A DNA stretch of 64,000 bases, from assembly GCF_900104175.1 (NCBI RefSeq), contig NZ_FNIX01000020.1, positions 1 to 64,000 of the forward strand, in the 5' to 3' direction. How positions within the stretch are numbered: the stretch's first letter is position 1; every line of letters starts with the position of its first letter. Shown piece after piece: positions 10,097-18,940 of the stretch. The notes beneath the pieces are model-generated. The model had not been told where the DNA came from and did not search any database. It saw nothing but the letters and a program-made list of their open reading frames with translations. A program made the position numbers and the translations under genes. This DNA is from Lentzea jiangxiensis. GTDB lineage: Bacteria; Actinomycetota; Actinomycetes; Mycobacteriales; Pseudonocardiaceae.

Positions 10097-11248
10097 TCAG
10101 AGTTCCTCGACCCGTTCGCTCTTGTCGTCCTTCGGAGCCGTCTCCTGCGGGTTCAGCACGTCCACCTTCTGCGGGTTCTGCTCCGCGTCCGCATCGGACA
10201 CCAGCGACCGGATGCCGGAGTTCAGCACGGCCAGCAGCGGCACCGCCAGCAACGCCCCGGAGATGCCCCCGGTCACCAACCCGCCCGCGATCGCCAGCAC
10301 CACGGCCAACGGGTGCAGCTTCACCGCACGCCCCAGCAGGATCGGCTGCAGCACGTGCGACTCCAGCTGCATGACACCGATCAGCACAGCCAGCACGACG
10401 AGAGCAGCGATAGGCCCGTTGGTCACCAACGCGATCAACACGGCGACCGCACCCGTGAACACCGCACCGATGATCGGGATGAACGCACCGAGGAACACCA
10501 ACGCCGACAACGGCACCACGAGCGGCACGCCGATGATCGCCAGACCGATACCGACGCCGACGGCGTCCACGATCGCGACCACGGCCGTCGCGCGCACGTA
10601 GGAAACGAGAGAGCTGAACCCACGCCGGCCGGCGACGTCCACACGCTGGCGCACCTCGCGAGGAACCGCACGAGTCACGAAGCGCCAGATGCCATCGCCG
10701 TCGTGCAGGAAGAAGATGAGGGTGAAGAGCGCCAGCAGCAGCCCGGTCAGCACCTCGCCGAGGGTCGCGGCGGTCGTCAGAGCACCGGACGTGATCTCCG
10801 CCTGGTTCTCCTTGATCGTTTGCACGATCTCGTTGATGTAGGTCTGCAGCTGCTGGTCCGACAGGTGCGCCGGTCCGTCCTTGAGCCACGTCTGGATGGT
10901 GTCGAGCGAGTTCGCCACCTGCGACTGCAGCTCCGGCAGGCCGCGGGAGAACTCGCTGATCACGAACGTCAGCACGCCGCCGAGCACGCCGAGCCCGATG
11001 ATCATCATCACGGTCACGGCGACACCGCGCGGCACCCGCCACTCGACGAGCTTCGACACACCCGGCGACAGCAGCGCGGCCAGCAGCAGCGCGATTGCGA
11101 CCGGGATCACTATCGACGCCAGGAAGCCGAACACGTACGCGACCACGTACAACGCGGCCACCACGACGACGAACCGCCAGCTCAGCGCGGCACTCACCCG
11201 TAGCAGCAGCGGAACGCGACTGCTGATCCCCGACTCCGGCGCCCTCAT
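10097..11248 (-). CDS. AI-2E family transporter (membrane permease)
   Basis: A 383-residue polytopic protein with about eight transmembrane segments, in the AI-2E/TqsA/YdiK family (DUF20). The family region GLLLALFTLIFFLHDGDGIW and the pore region GVMQLESHVLQPILLGRAVK...P are clear. The C-terminus is a short charged cytosolic tail. The ATG at 11248 is preferred over an open extension to 11308, which lacks family similarity. The transported substrate is unknown; members include AI-2 exporters and Na+/H+ antiporter-like proteins. Confidence 0.9.
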   Translation of the reverse strand: MRAPESGISSRVPLLLRVSAALSWRFVVVVAALYVVAYVFGFLASIVIPVAIALLLAALLSPGVSKLVEWRVPRGVAVTVMMIIGLGVLGGVLTFVISEFSRGLPELQSQVANSLDTIQTWLKDGPAHLSDQQLQTYINEIVQTIKENQAEITSGALTTAATLGEVLTGLLLALFTLIFFLHDGDGIWRFVTRAVPREVRQRVDVAGRRGFSSLVSYVRATAVVAIVDAVGVGIGLAIIGVPLVVPLSALVFLGAFIPIIGAVFTGAVAVLIALVTNGPIAALVVLAVLIGVMQLESHVLQPILLGRAVKLHPLAVVLAIAGGLVTGGISGALLAVPLLAVLNSGIRSLVSDADAEQNPQKVDVLNPQETAPKDDKSERVEEL

Positions 11249-11328
11249 GGACCTCACGTTAACTGTTCGACCCCTCGCCAAACCGGAACATCGTTGGGGA
11301 TGATCCAACTCGTCAGGGGGAGGACGAA

Positions 11329-13506
11329 GTGATCAAGCCGGAAGACTTGACCGAAGTGGAGCGCCAGGTCGCCGGGGCCTACGCGAGCGGCACCGAGATC
11401 GACCTGACCGGGCAGAGCACGCGCGGCGAGGTGCTCACCGGGCTGCTGACCGGCATGTACCGCGTTCCGCGCAAGGGATTGCCCGCGCTGCGGTTGCGAA
11501 ACGCCCGGATCACCGGCAGGTTCGAGCTGGAGGGCACGCGCGTCACGAGGGTCATCGACCTCACGCACTGCGCGTTCGAGAACCCACTGGACCTCCGCAT
11601 GGCCCGCCTCATCGGGCTCCGGCTCCGCGGCACCCGCGTCCCCGGCCTGCAGGGCCGCAACCTCCGCGTCTTCAGCGACCTCGTCCTCGAAGCCGGCTTC
11701 ACCTGCACCGGCACCGTCGACCTCACCGACGCCGCCGTCGACGGCACGCTCCGGCTCGCGGGCGCGGTGCTGCGCTCGAACACCGACCACGCGTTGCTCG
11801 GCGCCCGGCTGCGGGTCAGCGGGTCCGTCCAGGCGATCGCGCTGCGGGCCAACGGCGAGGTGCGCTTCCGCGGCGCGTCGATCGGCGGCAGCGTCCACCT
11901 CGGCGGCGCACGCCTGATCAACACCGGCCGCGACGCGCTGGAGGCGTCCGGGATCGTGGTGGCGGGCAACGTCTTCTGCAACGCCGAGGGCGGCCGCTTC
12001 ACCGCGGACGGCCGGGTGCTGCTCGACGGTGCGAGAGTCGGGGGCAACCTCGAGTTCACCGGCGCCCGCCTGCACTCCACCCACCGCGTCGACCACCAGG
12101 TGCTGGTCCTGCCGCACGGGCTGGCCGACGAGGCGGCGACGCTGGTGGCCGACCGCATCCGGGTCGAGGGCAACGTCGAGCTCGACAGCGGCTTCACCTC
12201 CACCGGCACGGTCCGGCTGCCCAACGCCATCGTCGGCGGCTACCTGCGGCTGTCCGGCGCGGTGATCGGGCCGCGCGACGTCGCCGAGGAGCTCGCCGGC
12301 GACGTCACCAACCGGATCCCCGTCGCCCTGCACGCCGACGGCATGCAGGTGCGGGGTGACGTCGAGGCCCGCAGCGCCGCGAACAACGGAGGCACGCGCA
12401 CGCCGCCGTTGCAGACCTACGGCCAGGTGCGGCTGTCGAACGCCCAGATCCAGGGCAGCGCCAGCATGTCCGGCGTCTCGCTGCACGGACCCGGCATCGA
12501 CGTCCTGTTCGCCGACCGCCTCCAGATAGGCGGCACGCTCTTCCTGCGGGAGCTGAGGGCCAAGGGCTCCGTCCGCCTGCAGAACGCCAACATCGGCTCC
12601 ACCCTCGACCTCTCCGGCGCCGAGCTCACGCTGCCCCGGCTGCGCGCGAACGGCACGCAGAAGCCGTCGCTGGACGCCCGCGCCATCACGATCGGCAAGG
12701 ACCTCCTGTGCAGTCGCGGGTTCACGGCCGTCGGCGGCGTCCGGATCCGGCTGGGCGAGGTCGGCAAGATGGCGACCTTCAGCGACTCGCACCTCGGCTC
12801 GACGGCCGCGGACATCGCGCTCAACGCCTACGGGCTCACCGTCCACCAGTTCCGCCTGCACATCCCCGCGGGCCAGCAGCCCAAGGGCAAGATCGTGCTG
12901 AGCCGGCTGAAGGCGGTGTCGGTGACCGACGGGCCCGGCCTGTGGGACGCCGAGGGCGGCGTCGCCGTGGACGACTTCGAGTTCGCCGGCATCACCGCCG
13001 ACCCGGACGTGCCGGTGCAGACGCGGCTCCAATGGCTGCGCAAGGTGCAGCCGGACTTCGCGCCCGGACCGTACGAACAGCTCGCCGCCGTCTACCAGCA
13101 GGGCGGCGAAGAGGAGCTCGCGCAGAAGGTCCAGTTGGAGAAGCAACGCCGCCGCTACGCCGAACTCGGGCCGGCGGGGCGGGTCTGGGGCGTGGTGCAG
13201 AGGTGGACCGTCGGCTACGGCTACCGGCCGTGGCTCGCGATCTGCTGGCTCGCCGTCTTCTGGCTCTTCGGCGCCCTGTGGTTCAACTGGCACCCGATGG
13301 TCAGGCTCAACGACGACGAGAACCCGGTGTGGAACTCCGCGCTCCTCGCGCTCGACCTGCTGATCCCGATCATCGACTTCGGCCACGACGGCAAGTGGCA
13401 GTTCACCGGTGCGTCGCAGTGGGTGTCCTCGCTGCTCGTGGCCGTGGGCTGGGTGCTCGCGTCGACCGCGGCCGCCGGTGCCGCAAGGGTTTTGAAGCGC
13501 GTGTGA
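11329..13506 (+). CDS. large repetitive beta-helix-like protein with C-terminal membrane anchor
   Basis: A 725-residue protein starting with GTG, with GAGGAC upstream. Residues about 50-560 are a regular series of short beta units that repeat the pattern G-x-V/L-x-L-x-x-A-x-I/V-x-G (for example GEVRFRGASIGGSVHLGGAR and GQVRLSNAQIQGSASMSG). This resembles a pentapeptide-like or bactofilin-like right-handed helix. The C-terminal 125 residues contain three hydrophobic segments (WLAICWLAVFWLFGALWFNW; ALLALDLLIPIIDF; WVSSLLVAVGWVLASTAAAG). Relatives are often loosely annotated as oxidoreductases, but I see no catalytic motif. It could be a cytosolic scaffold tethered to the membrane. Function is unknown. 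Confidence 0.75.
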   Translation: MIKPEDLTEVERQVAGAYASGTEIDLTGQSTRGEVLTGLLTGMYRVPRKGLPALRLRNARITGRFELEGTRVTRVIDLTHCAFENPLDLRMARLIGLRLRGTRVPGLQGRNLRVFSDLVLEAGFTCTGTVDLTDAAVDGTLRLAGAVLRSNTDHALLGARLRVSGSVQAIALRANGEVRFRGASIGGSVHLGGARLINTGRDALEASGIVVAGNVFCNAEGGRFTADGRVLLDGARVGGNLEFTGARLHSTHRVDHQVLVLPHGLADEAATLVADRIRVEGNVELDSGFTSTGTVRLPNAIVGGYLRLSGAVIGPRDVAEELAGDVTNRIPVALHADGMQVRGDVEARSAANNGGTRTPPLQTYGQVRLSNAQIQGSASMSGVSLHGPGIDVLFADRLQIGGTLFLRELRAKGSVRLQNANIGSTLDLSGAELTLPRLRANGTQKPSLDARAITIGKDLLCSRGFTAVGGVRIRLGEVGKMATFSDSHLGSTAADIALNAYGLTVHQFRLHIPAGQQPKGKIVLSRLKAVSVTDGPGLWDAEGGVAVDDFEFAGITADPDVPVQTRLQWLRKVQPDFAPGPYEQLAAVYQQGGEEELAQKVQLEKQRRRYAELGPAGRVWGVVQRWTVGYGYRPWLAICWLAVFWLFGALWFNWHPMVRLNDDENPVWNSALLALDLLIPIIDFGHDGKWQFTGASQWVSSLLVAVGWVLASTAAAGAARVLKRV

Positions 13507-13644
13507 TCGTCACACGATGTAGTTAATCGGACGCTCTGGGCGTGCTTTCCGGGTGGCGGGACTGGCAGAGTCGCCGACGTCGACTTGATCAGTTGGTCGT
13601 CGGCGATTTCCCCGAATGCCATCCGAGTAGCGAGGTCTCCTGCG

Positions 13645-14406
13645 TTGTCCGCTGATCTGCGAGCGAAGACGGGAGCGAACGGCATCCGCCGGTTCGCCAC
13701 CCGAGCGCTGCTCGCCGTCGGCGGGGCGATCGCGGGAACCGCCGTTGCCTGGGTGCTCACCACGTCGTCGGCCCACGCGGTGGACGACGCGCAGCAGTTC
13801 GACGTCGTCAGCGAGATCGTCGCCAAGACGGACGAGAAGCTCCCGGTCGTCGCGCCCGCTGCCGAGGCAGTGCACAAGATCGACGAAACGCTGCGTGCCG
13901 AGCACGAGAAGGATCGCGCCTCCATGCCGGACGTGCAGGTCCGCCCGGTGGTCCAGCAGATCACCGAGCGGGTCCTGCCGCAGGTCGACAGGACCGGTCA
14001 GTCCGACAGCCCCGCCACGGCGCGGTCGATGGACGTGACGTTCCCGGAGATCCCGGTCACCCCCACCGCCGAGGTCGCGCAGTCGCCGGCACCGGTGGTC
14101 CCGCAGTTCACCGGCCCCTCCGGTGCCTCGTGGACGGATCTGTTGGAGCACAACGACTCTGTCGTGCCCTCCGAGCAGCGTCCGTCCCTGCCCAGCAACC
14201 CGTTCCCGAAGCTGCCCGCCCCGGCGCCCGCGCCTGTGCACTGCTCTTCGTGCAACGACGGTTCTGGTTCTGCAAAGGGCAGCACCACCGCTGCTCTCGC
14301 TGCGTCCGGCAACGCCCACGGCATCTCGTCGACGCGCGCTCTCGCGCCGTCCACCGACGAGGTCACCGTGACGCCGGGCAAGCAGCCCGGTATCAACCCC
14401 GACTGA
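13645..14406 (+). CDS. secreted protein of unknown function next to the chaplin-like gene
   Basis: About 253 residues from the TTG at 13645, which has GAGG 9 bp upstream; the frame is open from a TTG at 13585. A twin-basic N-terminus (IRRFATRALLAVGGAIAG) leads to a hydrophobic signal segment and an AHA-type cleavage site. The mature part is Pro/Ala-rich with VQVRPVVQQITERVLPQVDR, then a CSSC motif and a small Gly/Ser/Ala-rich tail. There is no sortase motif. It has the same orientation as the chaplin-like gene 194 bp downstream and shares its secreted, low-complexity character, so both may be surface components. No family is recognised. Confidence 0.7.
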   Translation: MSADLRAKTGANGIRRFATRALLAVGGAIAGTAVAWVLTTSSAHAVDDAQQFDVVSEIVAKTDEKLPVVAPAAEAVHKIDETLRAEHEKDRASMPDVQVRPVVQQITERVLPQVDRTGQSDSPATARSMDVTFPEIPVTPTAEVAQSPAPVVPQFTGPSGASWTDLLEHNDSVVPSEQRPSLPSNPFPKLPAPAPAPVHCSSCNDGSGSAKGSTTAALAASGNAHGISSTRALAPSTDEVTVTPGKQPGINPD

Positions 14407-14599
14407 TTCCAGCGCGCGGTCCGCGGCAGCCCACTCCCCTGGCTGTCCGGAAGTCGACCGTCGCGCTTTTTTCTTGCGCTCCTCCGGTCGATCACCGCGT
14501 GCGACTCCCCCGGTGATGACGCGCCTTCCCCTGCGCGTTTCGGCCCACCCCCCATGAACCCCCGTCGCTCGCAGACGGGAATTGGAAGAAGGAGATCTA

Positions 14600-17500
14600 A
14601 TGCAGACCTGGGCAAAGCGCGGACTTCAGACCGCGTTTGTCACTGGTGGTTTGCTGATGCTCGGTACGGGCATCGCTTCTGCTCAGGAGAACGTCGACCC
14701 GGACGCCGCACCTTCGCCCGTCGACGTCGCGGCCTCGGTTCCGATCAAGGCCGACCAGAACAAGCTGGCCACGCCGGCCAGGGAAGTCACGGTCCCCAAG
14801 GTCGACCGCACGGTCAGCACGGACCGCGTCGCCAGCGCGGTGCCCACCCGCACGGCCGCTCCCGTCGCGAACCCGCTGGTCCGCCAGACGAGCGAGCGCC
14901 TGCGCAACACCCCGACGCAGCACGTGGTGCGCGGCAACAGGATGCAGGGGCACCTCGACGCGCCGATCAACATCTGCGGCAACGCGATCGCGGTTCTCGC
15001 CGACACCGAGGCGTACGGCGCCTGCTCGCAGGCCGCGCACCGCGACGGCACCGTCGTCACCGACGGCTCCGGCCAGTCCCTCGCCGGCAACGTGTTCGCC
15101 GTCGGCCACGTGGTCCCGGTCCAGGCCACCGGCAACGCGGTCGGCGCGGGCGGCAACGCCGCCACGAGGACCAGTGACGCCGAGCAGGTCACGACGACCG
15201 GCGGCGACATCACCACGAGTGGTGAAAAGGGCACGATGTCCGGCAACGTCGTTGCCGAGCGAGGCGCGACCCCGGTCCAGGTCACCGGCAACGGTGTGGG
15301 CGCGGGCGGCATCGCCGAGGCCAGCTCCTCCGCTGACACGTTCGCCTCGTCCGAGGGCGACATCGTCACGAGCGGCCGGAACGGCTCGATGTCCGGCAAC
15401 GCCATGCCGGTGCCCGTGGCCCCGCTGTTCGAGGTCAACGGCAACTCGGCCGGCGCCGCGGGCAACGCCGCCAGCAACTCGACGCAGACCGGCGCCGCCT
15501 ACGCCGGCGGCAAGACGATCACCAACGGCGACCCCGCCACGCTGGCCGGCAACATCGCCGAGCCCTCGTTCGCCGGCCCGGTCACGGTCGACGACAACGC
15601 CGGTGCCCTCGGCGGCAACGCGGCCGCGGTCAGCGACACGACCAACGACTCCCGCGCCGGCGGCTCGAAGCACACCACCGGCAACGGTTCGACCGGTTCC
15701 GGCAACGTCGCCGGTGCGCCCGTCTCGCTGCCCGTCGCGGCGGGTGGCAACGGCGGCTCGGTGGTCGGCAACGCGGTGACCGACCACGCGAACGAGGCCA
15801 ACTCGGCCGCCGGTGGCGAGGCCTACACGATCGGCGACAAGTCGGTCCTGTCCGGCAACATCGCGGACCTCCCGCCGGCCACGGCCGTGGACGCGTGCGG
15901 CAACGGCGCCGGTGTCGCCGGCCAGTCCACGGGCACCTGCAAGAACGACGTCAAGTCGGTCACGTCCGGCTACCAGGGCACGACGGGCAACGACTCCGTC
16001 GGCTCCGGCAACATCGGCTCGATCCCGGTCGCCACGCCCGCCGAGGTCTACGGCGTGGCGGGTGCGGTCGGCGGCCAGGCCCACGGTTCGGCCGACGAGG
16101 TCAAGGAGGTCCGCTCCGGCGGCACCCCGAACACCGCGGACGACCGCGGCACGGTCTCCAGCAACATCGTGACCGCACCGACCGCGGCCGCACCGCAGGT
16201 CTTCGCGTTCACCGCCGGCGTGGTGGGCAACACCACGTCGGACGCGTCGAACGACACCACGGTCACCGCGGGCAACGCGCCGCAGGCGACCGGCAAGAAG
16301 AGCTCGGTGTCCGGCAACATCGTCCAGGCCCCGACCTCGACGCCCGCCCAGGTCTTCGCCGACGGCTTCACCCTGGTGGGCAACAACTCCACCACGGGCG
16401 ACAACGCCACCGACATGAAGGCCGGCGGCGACGCCGTCACCACCGGCGAGCAGGGCTCCATCGCGGGCAACGCCGTCTCGACCCCGGTCGCGACCGGCTC
16501 CCAGGTGCTCGGCTGGTCGGCCGGCGGCGGCGGCAACGTCGACTCCACGTCCACCAACGACCTGTCGTCCGTCGCCGGTGGCGACGTCAGCAGCAACGGC
16601 GACGGTGGTTCCGTCTCCGGCAACCTGGTCGGCGCGCAGCCGGCCGTGCTCCCCGCGGTTCCCGGCAACAGCGTCTCGGCGGCCGGCATCACCAAGTCCG
16701 ACGCGGTGTCCGACACCAACGTCGTGTCCGGTGACGACAGCTCGTCCTCGGCCGAGGACGCCTCGGTCTCCGGCAACCTGGTCAACGTCCCCGCCAACGC
16801 CTTCGCCGGCGTGTACGCGGACGCGGTCGCGGTGGCGGGCAACGCGACGACGCCCACCGACGAGTCGTCGCACACCAAGGCCGGCGGCGAGATGATCACG
16901 GAGGGCAGCGGCCCGCTGACCGCCCGCGAGACGACCGTCCCGGTCGGGGCGGCCGCGAAGCTCGCGCGCATCCCCGTCGAGGTGCTCGGTCAGGCCATCA
17001 TCGAGGGCGTCGACCACGACGAGCAGCGCACCGGCGAGGACACCGGCACCCTGCGCGCCACGCGGCTCAAGGGCATCCAGCTGCCCAAGGGCATCGACAG
17101 CCTGATGAAGGTCGACGAGGTCCCGGCGTTCCACGGTCTCGACAAGCTGCCCGTGAACCAGCTGCCGAACCCGGCCGACCTGCTGGCCATGACCAACCAG
17201 CTGCCCATCCCGGCTCTGCCCGGCCAGCTGCCCATCCCGGCCCTGCCCGGCCAGCTGCCCGCCCCGGCGTTGCCCGGTCTGGCGAAGCAGCGCGCCGCGC
17301 TGCCGCTGAACGGCGGCACGGCCGGCATCACGCCGAACGTCCAGGGTCTGCCGCTCGGCCAGGTGCTGGAGGTCGCGAAGCGGCTCATCCCGTTGGGCGC
17401 CACCCAGCGCGCCGCGCTGCCGCTGAACGGCGGCACGGCCGGCATCACGCCGAACGTCCAGGGCTTGCCGCTCGGCCAGGTGCTGGAGGTCGCGAAGCGC

Positions 17501-17785
17501 CTCATCCCGTTGGGCGCCACCCAGCGCTCGCTGCCGTCCGCCCCGGTGACCGCCCCGGCCCTGCCGTTGCCGGTGCAGCTGCCCGCGGTGCCCACCGAGC
17601 GCTCGCTGCCGGTGCTGCCCGTCGACGGCCCGGCCTCGCTCTCGGGTCTCAACCTGAACCCGACCCGCGGCCTGACCCCGCAGGCCGACGAGCGCGCGCT
17701 GCCGCAGCTGCCGCTGCTGAACAACCCGGCGCTCACCATGATCGACCCGGCCAACCTGTTCCAGAAGGTGACCGGCTCGCTGTAA
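14600..17785 (+). CDS. secreted poly-chaplin-like repeat protein (13 repeats)
   Basis: A 1061-residue secreted protein with an excellent ribosome binding site (GAAGAAGGAG, ATG at 14600). The signal peptide, residues 1-28 (MQTWAKRGLQTAF...GIASA), resembles those of chaplins and rodlins. Thirteen repeats start near residues 113, 157, 210, 261, 312, 364, 414, 465, 516, 567, 618, 669 and 720, a steady period of about 51. The unit is xSVSGNxVxxPVxxPxxVxGN followed by a small-residue stretch and a linker AGGxxxTxGxxGS. This matches the chaplin core (SGNVVQVPVxVPVNVCGN...). Repeats 1 and 7 keep the chaplin Cys pair (NICGNA...GAC; DACGNG...GTC). Residues after 770 are Leu/Pro-rich and include a 39-residue tandem duplication. 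Chaplins form hydrophobic amyloid-like surface films on aerial hyphae. A surface film role here is inferred. Confidence 0.85.
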   Translation: MQTWAKRGLQTAFVTGGLLMLGTGIASAQENVDPDAAPSPVDVAASVPIKADQNKLATPAREVTVPKVDRTVSTDRVASAVPTRTAAPVANPLVRQTSERLRNTPTQHVVRGNRMQGHLDAPINICGNAIAVLADTEAYGACSQAAHRDGTVVTDGSGQSLAGNVFAVGHVVPVQATGNAVGAGGNAATRTSDAEQVTTTGGDITTSGEKGTMSGNVVAERGATPVQVTGNGVGAGGIAEASSSADTFASSEGDIVTSGRNGSMSGNAMPVPVAPLFEVNGNSAGAAGNAASNSTQTGAAYAGGKTITNGDPATLAGNIAEPSFAGPVTVDDNAGALGGNAAAVSDTTNDSRAGGSKHTTGNGSTGSGNVAGAPVSLPVAAGGNGGSVVGNAVTDHANEANSAAGGEAYTIGDKSVLSGNIADLPPATAVDACGNGAGVAGQSTGTCKNDVKSVTSGYQGTTGNDSVGSGNIGSIPVATPAEVYGVAGAVGGQAHGSADEVKEVRSGGTPNTADDRGTVSSNIVTAPTAAAPQVFAFTAGVVGNTTSDASNDTTVTAGNAPQATGKKSSVSGNIVQAPTSTPAQVFADGFTLVGNNSTTGDNATDMKAGGDAVTTGEQGSIAGNAVSTPVATGSQVLGWSAGGGGNVDSTSTNDLSSVAGGDVSSNGDGGSVSGNLVGAQPAVLPAVPGNSVSAAGITKSDAVSDTNVVSGDDSSSSAEDASVSGNLVNVPANAFAGVYADAVAVAGNATTPTDESSHTKAGGEMITEGSGPLTARETTVPVGAAAKLARIPVEVLGQAIIEGVDHDEQRTGEDTGTLRATRLKGIQLPKGIDSLMKVDEVPAFHGLDKLPVNQLPNPADLLAMTNQLPIPALPGQLPIPALPGQLPAPALPGLAKQRAALPLNGGTAGITPNVQGLPLGQVLEVAKRLIPLGATQRAALPLNGGTAGITPNVQGLPLGQVLEVAKRLIPLGATQRSLPSAPVTAPALPLPVQLPAVPTERSLPVLPVDGPASLSGLNLNPTRGLTPQADERALPQLPLLNNPALTMIDPANLFQKVTGSL
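17288..17521 (+). repeat. two tandem copies of a 117-bp unit inside the chaplin-like gene
   Basis: The copies span 17288-17404 and 17405-17521 and encode the same 39 residues (beginning QRAALPLNGGTAGITPNV). I count about three base differences, all synonymous, so the duplication is recent or kept uniform by recombination. The surrounding C-terminal region also repeats LPIPALPGQ three times. Confidence 0.93.
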
Positions 17786-17821
17786 CACCCCGCAGTTGTA
17801 ACACCCTCCTCCGGTAAGAAG

Positions 17822-17859
17822 CCGAGCCCCGGCGACACGACGGTGTCGCCGGGGCTCGG
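17822..17859 (+). terminator. strong intrinsic terminator-like hairpin
   Basis: A perfect 17-bp stem (arms 17822-17838 and 17843-17859, CCGAGCCCCGGCGACAC) with a 4-base loop lies 37 bp after the chaplin-like stop. There is no long T-run, as is usual in high-GC actinomycetes. The 150 bp between it and the SDR stop at 18006 hold no gene I can support. Confidence 0.85.
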
Positions 17860-18005
17860 TGCCGTCCAGGGCCTGTGTCGAAATCCGTGTTCGCGATAGT
17901 CGGGCCTGAGGCGTGGCCTGCTGACCAGGACCAGCGTCACCAGCGTGCCGCGAGTGCGAGCGCGGACCAGCGCCACCGTCTCGAACAACCCCTCACGGTG
18001 AGCCG

Positions 18006-18860
18006 TCATGAGGCCGTTGGCGCTGGAACCGCCTTTTCCGCGGCCCGGCTGGTCTCCTCCCAGGCGGCCCAGGTGTCCATCCGCCGCCGGGAGATGTCGA
18101 AGGCGACGTCGTAGACCATGCTGCCGAGCAGGAGCCGCAACGGCGGTTCGTCGCTCGCGACCAGCTTCATCACCGCTTCGGCGGCCAGCCGGGGCTCGCT
18201 GTCGACAGACCCCTCGGCCCACTGCTTCTCGAGCTCGGCGCGCAGATCGCCGTAGACCGGGTTCGGCTCGGTCGCCCTGCTGCTGGTGTAGAGGTCGGTC
18301 CAGTACCCGCCGGGCTGGACGATGGTGACCTTGATGCCGAACTGCGCGACCTCGGCGGCAAGGGCCTCGCTCATCCCCTCCAACGCGAACTTGCTGGCGC
18401 TGTAGAGCCCGGTGCTCGGAAAACCCCCGAGCGCACCGATGCTGGAGATCTGCAGGAGGCGTCCGCCCCCGCCGGCGCGCAGGTGCGGCACCACCGCCTG
18501 GCTGACCCAGAGCGCACCGAAGAAGTTGAGCTCGACCTGCGCGCGGGCCTCGGCCTCGCCGAACTCCTCCACCATGCCGGTGAACAGCGCACCGGCGTTG
18601 TTCACGACGACGTCGAGCCGTCCGAAGTGCTCGACCGCCCTGCTCGCGACGTCGAAGACCGCCTCCCGGTCCGTGACGTCGAGACCCAGCCGGAGGAGCC
18701 CCTCGGGGTGCCGCTCCGCGAGGTCGTCGAGCGGCGAGAGGTCGCGGGCAACGCCGACGACCCTGTCGCCGGCGGCCAGTGCCGCCTCGGTGAAGGCGCG
18801 GCCGAGGCCCCGGCTGGCGCCCGTGACGAACCAGACCTTGGAGCTGGCTGACATGACCAC
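18006..18860 (-). CDS. SDR-family oxidoreductase
   Basis: A classical short-chain dehydrogenase of about 282-284 residues. The cofactor motif is TGASRGLGRAF, NNAG is at about residue 92, and the catalytic Ser and YxxxK are in SSIGALGGFPSTGLYSASKFAL. GTG at 18860 has AGGGGG at good spacing; ATG at 18854 is the alternative. It is divergent from a TetR gene, and both promoters lie between the two near-identical operator sites. It is therefore probably the regulator's target. The substrate is unknown. Confidence 0.9.
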   Translation of the reverse strand: MVMSASSKVWFVTGASRGLGRAFTEAALAAGDRVVGVARDLSPLDDLAERHPEGLLRLGLDVTDREAVFDVASRAVEHFGRLDVVVNNAGALFTGMVEEFGEAEARAQVELNFFGALWVSQAVVPHLRAGGGGRLLQISSIGALGGFPSTGLYSASKFALEGMSEALAAEVAQFGIKVTIVQPGGYWTDLYTSSRATEPNPVYGDLRAELEKQWAEGSVDSEPRLAAEAVMKLVASDEPPLRLLLGSMVYDVAFDISRRRMDTWAAWEETSRAAEKAVPAPTAS

Positions 18861-18878
18861 ATCATCCCCCTGGAGTTA

Positions 18879-18901
18879 ACGAGACGAACCGTCTCGTCTC
18901 G
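18879..18901. promoter_or_regulatory. TetR operator 1 (SDR-proximal)
   Basis: A perfect inverted repeat ACGAGACG-AAC-CGTCTCGT at 18879-18897. It lies within a 19-bp stretch (18883-18901) that recurs at 18942-18960 with a single mismatch. It sits 18 bp upstream of the SDR start codon. Confidence 0.75.
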
Positions 18902-18940
18902 CTGATGACGACAGCTTGCCCGCGTCCCACCGCTCTGTCA

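Noticed and set aside
11254-13386. 710-codon minus-strand frame opposite the beta-helix protein
   Set aside because: Composition is that of a shadow frame; the plus strand encodes regular repeats, membrane helices and a good start.
14407-14599. Riboswitch upstream of the chaplin-like gene
   Set aside because: I looked for ydaO-type and cobalamin-type conserved cores and saw only short GC hairpins.
14960-16850. CRISPR array or DNA repeat array
   Set aside because: The periodicity is at protein level (about 153 bp) with diverged DNA, inside one coding frame. No short identical repeats with spacers.
14597-17788. Open frame of about 1063 codons antisense to the chaplin-like gene
   Set aside because: It mirrors the repetitive GC-rich codon pattern of the real gene, has no ribosome site and only low-complexity Arg/Gly/Ala composition.
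17875-18114. 79-codon plus-strand frame after the chaplin-like terminator
   Set aside because: No ribosome site, low-quality composition, and its second half is antisense to the SDR gene.
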